From NCBI GenBank assembly GCA_937910385.1, contig CALEPT010000118.1, positions 1 through 35,640 on the forward strand: 35,640 bases of DNA, given 5' to 3'. Below the pieces are notes generated by a model. It was given only the letters and a program-made list of their open reading frames with translations. It was not told where the DNA came from and did not search any database. The DNA comes from an uncultured Ruminococcus sp. Its GTDB lineage: Bacteria; Bacillota; Clostridia; Oscillospirales; Ruminococcaceae. Below are positions 5,916 to 12,603 of the stretch, piece by piece. The position numbers were made by a program, and so were the translations under genes. Within the stretch, counting starts at the first letter, position 1. Every line of letters begins with the position of its first letter.

Positions 5916-8690
5916 TCAGTCCTCCTGCTTGAATGCAACATCAAGATTCTCGGCAGGTCTTGCGAGCTCGAATGAGATATTGTGCAGGTCGAGACCGTTC
6001 TGAGCAAAGTAAAGCCGTACAGCTGTAAAGCGTGAAAACATAGGAACTTCCTTCTCTAATGATACAGGAACTCCGTTGGTGCCGTTCCAAGTGAAGGTAC
6101 CGCTTGCGGTTCCCATAAGGAACAGTGTAACAGGTATCTGGGCAAGCTCGCTTTGTGTTGAAGAAGCTGTTATCCGGACATTATAATACCCTGGAGCAGC
6201 AACATTCAGCGCAAAGCTGTAATTCTGCCCCTGAACGCTCTTTAGTCCGCTGAGGTCAAGTGTGAAGCTCTTATCTATATCGTAGAACACAACCGGTTCG
6301 TCGGAAGGCATATCTTCAGATGGACGGTTGATTATCTCGATCGTATCTTCATTCTCGTTCAGGCGCTTCATCGCGTTTGTCCCTATGAGAAAAGCGCATA
6401 TATTCGCCGCATTTCTCTGCAACTCTGCGCGTGTAAGCGTTCCGTTTGCGAGTGATGAGTTTATATCTTCATCAACACACGAGCTGTCCGCACATACCAT
6501 ATATACGTCGTTCTGTGCTATCGCCATAGGAACGTAGAAGCTACGCTTAGGCTCTTCACCTCGGAAATTCACATTTGCCCACCAGTCCGTCATTGTAAAG
6601 CCCGTAAATCCCCATTCTTCGCGGAGAATAATTGTGTTCAGGTCGAAGCTGCCCGCAGTCCAGAGACCGTTTACTGCACCATAGGTAGTCATTATAGAAT
6701 CCGCATCGCCCTCCTTTACAGCAATCTCAAAGCCCTTGAGATATATCTCGCGCAAGGCTCGTTCTGATACCGCAGAATCAAGATAATGACGGTTAGTCTC
6801 CTGATTATTCGCGCAGAAATGTTTTATAGTTCCTGTGACTCCTGCGGTATGCAGTCCTTTGAGCTGTGCAGATGCCATAGTGCCGGTAAGGTAGGGATCT
6901 TCGGAAAAATACTCGAAATTGCGCCCGTTAAGAGGATGGCGGTGGATATTCATTCCCGGACCGAGCAGACAGTCTATCTTATTTGCTGCCATTTCAAGAC
7001 CGAGGCAACCAAAAAGCTCGGTGATAAGCCCGCAGTTAAAAGTCGAGGCTATCATTGTACCATTTGGCAGACTGAACGCCTTCGTTCCACAGTCAAGACG
7101 CATTCCGGAAGGACCGTCATCGCAGCAGCCAGCAGGTATCCCAAAGCCTGTAAGCTCATCAGAAACTCCGCCGAATGCCGAAGCTGTCCCGGCAGTGACC
7201 CTCGGACTTCCCATGCCCTCACCTCTTATAATGCATGAAAGGTCGTGGTCGGAAAGCTGCGCGATAAAATCGGTCATGGAGCTCTTGCCGCTTCTCACAT
7301 CTGAAAGCTTTATGCCCTTGTCGCCCGTGTATGGTATTGCCTCGAGCAGTCTCGACCGTCTGCGCTCGTCTTCATCATAGGAAGCGGTCGGAACAGGCTG
7401 CATTATAGGTTCGAAGTCCTCGCCCATGCTCTTCGGAACAACTCTGTTGAACTCCATGACAGGAGCCATGCACTGGCAGCAGCGCTGCACGACCTGAGTA
7501 TTATGTATCAGGTGCGAAAATACGCACTCTGCGGAGCGCACGTCCGCTCCGATGAAGAAATTGTAATATCCCTCTTCAAGCACCCAGCAAAAAGCGTTCC
7601 CTGTAACCCCCGAATCGTCATATGAAGCAATTTCCGCAAGAGTCACTCTCAAAATAAGCTCCTGCGACTCATTCGGCGCGAGTTCGCGGGTCTTTCCAAA
7701 TGCACAGAGTATACGCACAGGCTGTCCAAGTCTGCCCTGTGGCTTCTGAACATAAAGCTGAACGACCTCCTTGCCGCTGAATTTTCCCGTATTGGTTATC
7801 CTCACCCTGAAGCAGAGCTCATCATCGCCGCCTATCCTCAGAGTCTCGATATCAAAGGTAGTATATGAAAGTCCAAAGCCGAACGGATAGCGCACCTTTT
7901 CAGGTGAAAACGTCTCGAACCAGCGGTATCCGACGTAAATATCTTCGCTGTAGAAATTGCGCACCTTATCACCGAAATACGGATCGGAAGGATAATCCGA
8001 AACACTATACGCGATAGTGTCGGGGAGCTTGCCGCTCGGCGAGACTTTTCCCGTGAGAACTTCTGCAGTTCCCGTGCCGCCCGTCATACCGCCCTGCCAT
8101 ACGTAAAGCACGGAATCAGGAGAATAGTCGTCAACAAAGGACATATCCACAAGTCCGCCCACATTCAGCAGAACAATGACCTTTTCAAACGCAGCTCTGA
8201 CCTTTTGCAGCATATCACGCTCGGTCTGCGTTAGAAGAAACGAACCTTCCTCGACACGGGCGTCCATTTCTTCACCTGCGGTCCTGCCGATAATAACTAT
8301 CGCTTTTGAGCTTATTTTTGCTGCATTGGCAACGGTCCGGTCATCAAGAGGCATTTCAGCCTGTGACCACGGCTCGCCGCCCCATCCTCCGCCGAGGTCG
8401 TAGGGGTTTTCGCTGTCCCATTTCCTATAGATATCGAGCAGTTCTTCATTCAGGTGAACTCCGTTTTCGAGAAGTCCGTCAACAATACCGGTGACCTTGG
8501 AAACGTTCACCATACCGCCCGAGCCTGTTCCGCTCTTGTAATAATGAAGCTGTATTCTGCCGAATACAGAGATAATCTCATCCTTTCTGAGCGGTAAAGC
8601 CTCATTATCGTTTCTGAGCATTACAATTCCCTCAGAGACTGCTTTTGCGGCTGTTTCAAGATATTTATTCCAGTCAAGTATTTTTTTCAT
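5916..8690 (-). CDS. GH3 beta-glucosidase with permuted domain order
   Basis: This 924-residue enzyme belongs to glycoside hydrolase family 3, but its domains are in permuted order. The alpha/beta sandwich domain that is normally second comes first (about 10-250; EGIVMLRNDNEALPL). Then comes a fibronectin-III-like domain (about 265-390; YPFGFGLSYTTF, VQLYVQKPQG), and only then the TIM-barrel domain (about 440-760) with GPGMNIHRHPLNGRNFEYFS, KHFCANNQETNRH and the nucleophile Asp in FTMTDWW (about residue 702). A beta-sandwich resembling a carbohydrate-binding module ends the protein (about 800-915). The same permutation is known for Ruminococcus albus and Butyrivibrio glucosidases. There is no signal peptide, so it likely cleaves cellobiose or short oligosaccharides in the cytoplasm. 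The ATG at 8690 follows GCGAGGT; an upstream in-frame ATG at 8720 would overlap the promoter. Confidence 0.93.
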   Translation of the reverse strand: MKKILDWNKYLETAAKAVSEGIVMLRNDNEALPLRKDEIISVFGRIQLHYYKSGTGSGGMVNVSKVTGIVDGLLENGVHLNEELLDIYRKWDSENPYDLGGGWGGEPWSQAEMPLDDRTVANAAKISSKAIVIIGRTAGEEMDARVEEGSFLLTQTERDMLQKVRAAFEKVIVLLNVGGLVDMSFVDDYSPDSVLYVWQGGMTGGTGTAEVLTGKVSPSGKLPDTIAYSVSDYPSDPYFGDKVRNFYSEDIYVGYRWFETFSPEKVRYPFGFGLSYTTFDIETLRIGGDDELCFRVRITNTGKFSGKEVVQLYVQKPQGRLGQPVRILCAFGKTRELAPNESQELILRVTLAEIASYDDSGVTGNAFCWVLEEGYYNFFIGADVRSAECVFSHLIHNTQVVQRCCQCMAPVMEFNRVVPKSMGEDFEPIMQPVPTASYDEDERRRSRLLEAIPYTGDKGIKLSDVRSGKSSMTDFIAQLSDHDLSCIIRGEGMGSPRVTAGTASAFGGVSDELTGFGIPAGCCDDGPSGMRLDCGTKAFSLPNGTMIASTFNCGLITELFGCLGLEMAANKIDCLLGPGMNIHRHPLNGRNFEYFSEDPYLTGTMASAQLKGLHTAGVTGTIKHFCANNQETNRHYLDSAVSERALREIYLKGFEIAVKEGDADSIMTTYGAVNGLWTAGSFDLNTIILREEWGFTGFTMTDWWANVNFRGEEPKRSFYVPMAIAQNDVYMVCADSSCVDEDINSSLANGTLTRAELQRNAANICAFLIGTNAMKRLNENEDTIEIINRPSEDMPSDEPVVFYDIDKSFTLDLSGLKSVQGQNYSFALNVAAPGYYNVRITASSTQSELAQIPVTLFLMGTASGTFTWNGTNGVPVSLEKEVPMFSRFTAVRLYFAQNGLDLHNISFELARPAENLDVAFKQED

Positions 8691-8724
8691 AGCTATACCT
8701 CGCTTGCATATATAATACAATATA

Positions 8725-8753
8725 ATTATATCAATTTAAACCGTAGATTGCAA
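8725..8753 (-). promoter_or_regulatory. Sigma-A promoter of the GH3-ArsC operon
   Basis: Minus-strand TTGCAA (8748-8753), a 17-bp spacer and TATAAT (8725-8730). The start point would be near 8718, leaving a leader of about 28 nt before the ATG at 8690, which argues for that start rather than the one at 8720. Confidence 0.75.
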
Positions 8754-8775
8754 GCCTTTTAGTGAATTTTACACA

Positions 8776-8804
8776 AAAAACAAGGCAGACCGCTTTGGTC
8801 TGCC
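8776..8804 (-). terminator. Terminator of the DUF2325-DUF3793 operon
   Basis: The perfect 8-bp stem GGCAGACC (8784-8791) pairs with GGTCTGCC (8797-8804). The minus strand continues with TTGTTTTTTG, a classical U-tract, 28 nt after the stop codon at 8832. Confidence 0.9.
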
Positions 8805-8831
8805 CAGCTAAGGAGAGTATATTAAAATGGA

Positions 8832-9380
8832 TTACTGTTTTTTTACGGTAAGATGCTCCAGAGAGGATCCATTCTCCCAGCAGCGTCCGTAAACTCTTGT
8901 GCATTTGCGATAGCTCTCGAAGCACTTCTGTGCTTTTTCTGCGTCACCATAGACCTTCCAGAAACCTGTAAGCTTACACGTCTTGTGTTCGATAAAGCCT
9001 ATGACATCTTCGGGAGGATATCCAAGAAAAAGTCCTATCTCATGCGGAAATTCATCGTTTTCACGAAGCCGCTGCATAAGCCTTGCAATACATTTGCATG
9101 AGCCCTCGCACTTATAACCGCAGTCCTTGAGAACTCTGCACGCTTCCTTGCTGCGCAGGTCACGTTCGAGCTTAGACGGACGATAAATATATATCAGAGC
9201 CTTGCTATCCTTGTATTTCAGCGGCAGAGCACTAAGTCCTTTCTTGCGCAGACAACGGTTAAGTTCCGCTATGTCCTTGCAAAGCTGCGCTTTGGTTTCG
9301 TAAGTGCAGGTGAACATATTGCCCGTTTTTAATCCGGCAAGAGTCGGTGAGCAGTGACGTATTACCAGTTCCTCAGGCAT
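8832..9380 (-). CDS. DUF3793 family protein
   Basis: The 182-residue protein matches the clostridial DUF3793 family as I recall it: CSPTLAGLKTGNMFTC near the start, LYIYRPSKLERDL-like text (here LIYIYRPSKLERDL), and FPHEIGLFLGYPPEDVIGFI in the middle. It has twelve cysteines or so and no membrane segment. The biochemical function is not established; in other Clostridia the family often sits beside iron-transport (Feo) and flavodoxin genes, so a metal link is an inference. Its ATG at 9380 lies one nucleotide past the TGA of the DUF2325 gene, and the ribosome site GGGAGGAA is inside that gene, so the two are translationally coupled. Confidence 0.85.
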   Translation of the reverse strand: MPEELVIRHCSPTLAGLKTGNMFTCTYETKAQLCKDIAELNRCLRKKGLSALPLKYKDSKALIYIYRPSKLERDLRSKEACRVLKDCGYKCEGSCKCIARLMQRLRENDEFPHEIGLFLGYPPEDVIGFIEHKTCKLTGFWKVYGDAEKAQKCFESYRKCTRVYGRCWENGSSLEHLTVKKQ

Positions 9381-9381
9381 T

Positions 9382-9669
9382 TCAGTTCCTCCCTGTATGT
9401 GTTTCAAGAATATTTTTAAGTGCCGAAGCTGAGCTTGAATGAGAACGCTCTATCTTCGTCTGCATACCCTTCGTTTCATTTATCGCACATCTTGCCATTT
9501 TGTGTGACATAGTACCTGTGAAAAGAACGAGCAGATCTGGATTGCCTATCTGCTTTTTCAGATCGGTTTTCATATGTGTAAAGACCTTTGCGCTGCATTT
9601 GTATTGCTCGCAGATCTCCTTATATTTTCTTATCATGCAGTCGTTACCGCCTACTATTACTACGCTCAT
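9382..9669 (-). CDS. DUF2325 domain protein
   Basis: The 95-residue protein is a stand-alone DUF2325 domain: MSVVIVGGNDCMIRKYKEIC, a central VFTHMKTDLKKQIGNPDLLV, then FTGTMSHKMARCAINETKG and ERSHSSSASALKNIL. This looks like a small Rossmann-like fold of unknown function. It is the first gene of the two-gene unit with DUF3793 and starts after AAAGGAGGC. Transcription is probably tightly controlled, because its promoter is at full consensus and a 16-bp palindrome covers the start region. Confidence 0.85.
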   Translation of the reverse strand: MSVVIVGGNDCMIRKYKEICEQYKCSAKVFTHMKTDLKKQIGNPDLLVLFTGTMSHKMARCAINETKGMQTKIERSHSSSASALKNILETHTGRN

Positions 9670-9685
9670 ATAGCCTCCTTTCTTG

Positions 9686-9701
9686 GTTAGTTGTTACTAA
9701 C
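9686..9701 (-). promoter_or_regulatory. Palindromic operator over the DUF2325 transcription start
   Basis: GTTAGT-TGTT-ACTAAC is a perfect 6-4-6 dyad just downstream of the -10 element, overlapping positions about +5 to +20. The TTAG/CTAA half sites recall DtxR/IdeR/MntR-type metal regulator sites, but I cannot assign the regulator from sequence. Confidence 0.65.
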
Positions 9702-9712
9702 TCTATGATTTG

Positions 9713-9741
9713 ATTATACTATTATTTTATCCATATGTCAA
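9713..9741 (-). promoter_or_regulatory. Consensus sigma-A promoter of the DUF2325 operon
   Basis: Minus-strand TTGACA (9736-9741), exactly 17 bp, TATAAT (9713-9718). Both hexamers are perfect, so the promoter should be very strong unless repressed; the dyad at 9686-9701 is suitably placed to do so. Confidence 0.9.
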
Positions 9742-9762
9742 GTAAAGTTACATAAAGCTAAC

Positions 9763-9798
9763 AAAAAAGCGCCGCACAGGGAAATTTCCCTGTGCGGC
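9763..9798 (-). terminator. Terminator of the rubrerythrin gene
   Basis: A 28-nt perfect palindrome (9771-9798, GCCGCACAGGGAAA and its complement) is followed on the minus strand by GCTTTTTTG. It lies 22 nt past the rubrerythrin stop codon. Confidence 0.95.
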
Positions 9799-9819
9799 TA
9801 CCATGTAAAAGCTTGATTT

Positions 9820-10482
9820 TCAGCCGAAGTATCTCTTGAGGAGTCCCTCGAATGCCTTGCCGTGACGAGCCTCATCTCTTGCCATTTCGTGAACCGTATC
9901 GTGGATAGCGTCAAGGTTAAGCTCTTTCGCTCTCTTAGCAAGCTTGAGTTTGCCCTCTGTAGCGCCGTGCTCTGCGGCAACTCTTGCTTCGAGGTTTTCC
10001 TTTGTTGAAGACGAAAGAACCTCTCCGAGAAGCTCGGCAAATTTAGCAGCGTGCTCTGCTTCCTCAAAAGCAGCCTTTTCCCAGTAAGCACCGATCTCGG
10101 CATAACCCTCTCTGTAGGCAACTCTTGCCATGGCAAGATACATTCCTACCTCTGTACATTCGCCTGTAAAGTTAGAACGAAGTCCGTCGAGTATCTCTTG
10201 ATCCGTTACAGCCTTTGCAACCCCAAGCTCATGCTCGCAGGCAAATACAAGCTTGTCGCTCGCTTCCTTTACCGTGAACTTCTCGCCGGGAACTCCGCAC
10301 TGAGGACATTTCTCTGGGGGCTCTGTTCCCTCATGAACGTATCCGCATACGGGACATACATAGGTCTTGACTTCTTCCTTTACGGTAAACTTCTCGCCGG
10401 GAACTCCACACTGTGGGCACTTCTCAGGGGGCTGCTCCCCTTCGTGAACATATCCGCAAACAGGACATACATAAGTTTTCAT
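9820..10482 (-). CDS. rbr: Reverse rubrerythrin (NADH peroxidase type) with two rubredoxin modules
   Basis: The 220-residue protein reduces hydrogen peroxide in anaerobes using a di-iron site fed by a rubredoxin centre. The rubredoxin part is at the N-terminus (reverse order) and is duplicated: Cys6, Cys9, Cys22, Cys25 and then Cys43, Cys46, Cys59, Cys62, with a period of 37 residues. The ferritin-like domain follows (about 75-220), with EAEHAAKF, AAEHGATEG and DEARHGKAF as iron-ligand helices. Most relatives have one rubredoxin module. The start follows TGGAGGTATAATGAT. The gene lies 57 nt downstream of the NrdD-tail gene on the same strand, with only a weak hairpin between, so co-transcription under oxidative stress is likely. 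Confidence 0.95.
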   Translation of the reverse strand: MKTYVCPVCGYVHEGEQPPEKCPQCGVPGEKFTVKEEVKTYVCPVCGYVHEGTEPPEKCPQCGVPGEKFTVKEASDKLVFACEHELGVAKAVTDQEILDGLRSNFTGECTEVGMYLAMARVAYREGYAEIGAYWEKAAFEEAEHAAKFAELLGEVLSSSTKENLEARVAAEHGATEGKLKLAKRAKELNLDAIHDTVHEMARDEARHGKAFEGLLKRYFG

Positions 10483-10539
10483 ATCATTATACCTCCATTA
10501 AAAATTTATCATCACAGCGGCTCAGCTGCGCTGCAAAAA

Positions 10540-10806
10540 TCAATATACACCATGTTTAACGCGGTCGTGTTCCTCTGCGCGCTTTCCATTGTTGAAACGG
10601 TCGAGCGTTCCTACAAGATAACCCGTTATCCTCCTGATACGGTCGAAAGGAACATCAGCAAAGTCATACTGCAAATCGACATATTCTCCGTCTGTTTTTA
10701 CAGTCATTACGGATATTTCTCTATCGCTGTATTTCTGTTTTCCATAGTCTATATATGCGTTTATTTCTTCCTGAGAGAGCGTATCTCCGATAACATTTAC
10801 TTTCAT
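10540..10806 (-). CDS. Stand-alone NrdD glycyl-radical tail protein
   Basis: The 88-residue protein has a novel-looking N-terminal half (about 1-52, MKVNVIGDTLSQEEINAYID...) and a C-terminal half that is the glycyl-radical loop of class III ribonucleotide reductase. From residue 54 it reads FDRIRRITGYLVGT, then LDRFNNGKRAEEHDRVKH, identical to residues about 739-770 of the NrdD encoded at 24785-27103. The radical glycine is Gly62 here (Gly747 there). The zinc-site cysteines and the catalytic barrel are absent, so it cannot be a reductase by itself. Small proteins like this are often labelled simply as ribonucleotide reductase in databases. By analogy with GrcA/YfiD, it may replace an oxygen-cleaved tail of NrdD; that is inference. 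The start follows CAGGAGGTTATATC. NrdR-like boxes lie upstream. Confidence 0.88.
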   Translation of the reverse strand: MKVNVIGDTLSQEEINAYIDYGKQKYSDREISVMTVKTDGEYVDLQYDFADVPFDRIRRITGYLVGTLDRFNNGKRAEEHDRVKHGVY

Positions 10807-10818
10807 AGATATAACCTC

Positions 10819-10828
10819 CTGTATATTG
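10819..10828. promoter_or_regulatory. NrdR-box-like site, proximal to the NrdD-tail gene
   Basis: CTGTATATTG differs at one position from the NrdR core CWATATATWG. It overlaps the ribosome-site region of the 88-residue gene and is 41 bp (about four helical turns) from the better box at 10860-10869. Confidence 0.5.
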
Positions 10829-10846
10829 TATTATTTTCAAAAAAGC

Positions 10847-10875
10847 TTGACTTTTCTTTCTATATATTGTATCAT
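10847..10875 (+). promoter_or_regulatory. Probable promoter of the Crp/Fnr-type regulator
   Basis: TTGACT (10847-10852), 17 bp, TATCAT (10870-10875). The NrdR-like box at 10860-10869 lies in the spacer, so both divergent genes may respond to the same repressor. Confidence 0.5.
10860..10869. promoter_or_regulatory. NrdR box, distal, in the divergent intergenic region
   Basis: CTATATATTG matches the published NrdR core (CWATATATWG) exactly and is identical to the core upstream of nrdD at 27124-27133. NrdR is the ATP/dATP-responsive repressor of ribonucleotide reductase genes; its gene is not in this window. Confidence 0.7.
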
Positions 10876-10892
10876 ATAATATTGAAAAAATC

Positions 10893-10908
10893 TGTTGCAT
10901 TTGCAACA
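10893..10908 (+). promoter_or_regulatory. Dyad in the leader of the Crp/Fnr-type regulator gene
   Basis: TGTTGC-ATTT-GCAACA is a perfect 6-4-6 inverted repeat between promoter and ribosome site. The 4-nt spacing is that of Fnr-type sites, so autoregulation is plausible. Confidence 0.55.
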
Positions 10909-10921
10909 AGGAGGTGTTTTT

Positions 10922-11590
10922 GTGTTACCTGAGAATAACATATTATTTAATGGCATAGATGACGAGGACTGTCTGCGTATGCTCGGCTGCTTCAATCACC
11001 AAGTAAAACATTATAAAACCGGCAGCAAAATTGCTGAATTATCGGGAAGCAGCGATAAGCTCGGCATCATACTCAGCGGCAGCGCCGTAATGGTAAAATA
11101 TGATATAAACGGCATACGTACTATAATAGAGTCACTCGGCAAACAAAGCATTTTCGGAGTATTTTTTACTTTTACAGATTCGAAACATAGCAGCGTTGAA
11201 ATAATTTCAGAAAGCGACTGCGAGGTAATGTTCGTTCACCGCTCTGAAATAACCAAGCGCTGTGAAAATGCGTGCCAATGCCACTCTAAGGTAGTCGAGA
11301 ATCTTCTCACTCTCATGTCAGAAAAGGCTCTTTCTCTCAGCGAAAGGATAGAAGTCCTCAGCCAGCGTACTATAAGCGATAAGCTTATAAGCTGTCTTTC
11401 AATAATTGAGGGAAAAACTCCACAGGGACAGTCTCCTGAGATCCCCTTCTCTACGACAGCTCTCTCTGATTATCTCTGTGTTAACCGCAGCGCACTTCAG
11501 CGTGAGATCGCAAAGCTGAAAAAATCGGGAGTCCTTACTATCTCAAAGCGAAAATTTCGTCTCAATCTGAATCAATACTCAGATATCTGA
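10922..11590 (+). CDS. Crp/Fnr-family transcriptional regulator
   Basis: The 222-residue protein has an N-terminal cyclic-nucleotide-binding-type beta barrel (about 15-125; LGIILSGSAVMVKYDINGIR, GKQSIFGVFFTF), a long dimer helix, and a C-terminal winged helix-turn-helix with FSTTALSDYLCVNRSALQRE and LKKSGVLTISKRKF. Several cysteines lie in the N-terminal part and in CENACQCHSK (about 118-127); they could in principle hold a redox cofactor, but the pattern is not that of E. coli Fnr. GTG at 10922 is chosen because it follows AAGGAGGTGTTTTT; the TTG at 10895 has no ribosome site. It is divergent from the NrdD-tail/rubrerythrin genes, which suggests that it controls them. Confidence 0.88.
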   Translation: MLPENNILFNGIDDEDCLRMLGCFNHQVKHYKTGSKIAELSGSSDKLGIILSGSAVMVKYDINGIRTIIESLGKQSIFGVFFTFTDSKHSSVEIISESDCEVMFVHRSEITKRCENACQCHSKVVENLLTLMSEKALSLSERIEVLSQRTISDKLISCLSIIEGKTPQGQSPEIPFSTTALSDYLCVNRSALQREIAKLKKSGVLTISKRKFRLNLNQYSDI

Positions 11591-11642
11591 TATATTTCTC
11601 CACCAGTCAGTTAAGTTACAGCACCATTTTTCTATGTACACC

Positions 11643-11671
11643 TTGCTTTTTTCATAATAGTATGCTATAAT
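11643..11671 (+). promoter_or_regulatory. Promoter of uppP
   Basis: TTGCTT (11643-11648), 17 bp, TATAAT (11666-11671). It shares the TTGCTT box and part of the spacer (TTCATAAT) with the promoters at 14730-14758 and 14999-15034. Confidence 0.8.
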
Positions 11672-11701
11672 TTGTATACTAATACAGAAAGGAAACAACT
11701 T

Positions 11702-12559
11702 ATGCTCGAAATTTTAAAATCAATTATCCTTGGCATCGTTGAGGGGATCACAGAATGGCTGCCTGTCAGCAGTACAGGACACCTCATACTCGTAAACGAA
11801 TTCATAAAGCTCAAGCAATCCGATGAATTCATTGAAATGTTTGACGTTGTCATACAGCTCGGCGCAATTTTGGCAGTTGTGGTCATCTTCTGGAAAAAGT
11901 TATGGCCATTTGGGAAAAAGAACAATGCTCATCCTCTTAACAAGTCTCCCTTCGGACAAATGGTGAAGGTCGATATCTTTCAGATGTGGTTCAAGGTGCT
12001 TGTCGCCTGCATACCAGCCGCAGTCATAGGTCTGCTGCTCGACGACTGGATAGATGAGCATTTCTATAATCCATGGTGCGTCTCTATAGCCCTTATTGTA
12101 TTTGGCATCGCATTCATTGTCGTTGAAAACCACAATAAAGGCAAAAAGCCAAAGATAAATACCATAGATGATCTTACATATAAGGCTGCATTCATCATCG
12201 GTATGTTCCAGCTCATTGCCGCAATATTCCCGGGAACTTCACGTTCCGGAGCAACTATCGTAGGAGCTCTGCTGATAGGTATTTCAAGAACGGTCGCCGC
12301 AGAGTTCACATTCTATCTCGCCATTCCTGTAATGTTCGGAGCAAGCCTGCTCAAGCTCGTAAAATTCGGAACAGATTTCTCAGGAACCGAGCTTTCGGTG
12401 CTCATCGTAGGCATGGTTGTGTCATTTGTCGTATCGCTCTTTGTCATCAAGTTCCTGATGGGATATATTAAAAAGCACGATTTCAAGGTATTCGGCTGGT
12501 ACAGAATAATTCTCGGAGCACTTGTTCTGATATATTTTACCGCCAAAAACTTAGCATGA
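11702..12559 (+). CDS. uppP: Undecaprenyl-diphosphatase (BacA/UppP)
   Basis: This 285-residue integral membrane enzyme recycles the lipid carrier by removing a phosphate from undecaprenyl pyrophosphate, feeding cell-wall synthesis; overproduction gives bacitracin resistance in other species. Two family signatures are present: GIVEGITEWLPVSSTGHLIL (about 11-30), with the catalytic Glu, and FPGTSRSGATI (about 178-188), with its Ser/Arg. About seven or eight hydrophobic segments span the protein. The ATG at 11702 follows AGAAAGGAAAC; no membrane signal peptide is needed. It is a single gene with its own promoter, converging on glnN and sharing a terminator with it. Confidence 0.97.
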   Translation: MLEILKSIILGIVEGITEWLPVSSTGHLILVNEFIKLKQSDEFIEMFDVVIQLGAILAVVVIFWKKLWPFGKKNNAHPLNKSPFGQMVKVDIFQMWFKVLVACIPAAVIGLLLDDWIDEHFYNPWCVSIALIVFGIAFIVVENHNKGKKPKINTIDDLTYKAAFIIGMFQLIAAIFPGTSRSGATIVGALLIGISRTVAAEFTFYLAIPVMFGASLLKLVKFGTDFSGTELSVLIVGMVVSFVVSLFVIKFLMGYIKKHDFKVFGWYRIILGALVLIYFTAKNLA

Positions 12560-12560
12560 T

Positions 12561-12600
12561 AAAACAAGGCTGCTGAATGATCTTCAGCAGCCTTTATTTT
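12561..12600. terminator. Bidirectional terminator between uppP and glnN
   Basis: The perfect 12-bp stem AAGGCTGCTGAA (12566-12577) pairs with TTCAGCAGCCTT (12583-12594) with a 5-nt loop. T-rich tails exist on both strands (plus TATTTTTT, minus GTTTTA), so it serves both convergent genes. Confidence 0.93.
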
Positions 12601-12603
12601 TTA

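Noticed and set aside
10051..10932. Long plus-strand frame of 293 codons opposite the rubrerythrin and NrdD-tail genes
   Set aside because: It is antisense to two clearly recognised genes, has no ribosome site and runs through the divergent promoter region.
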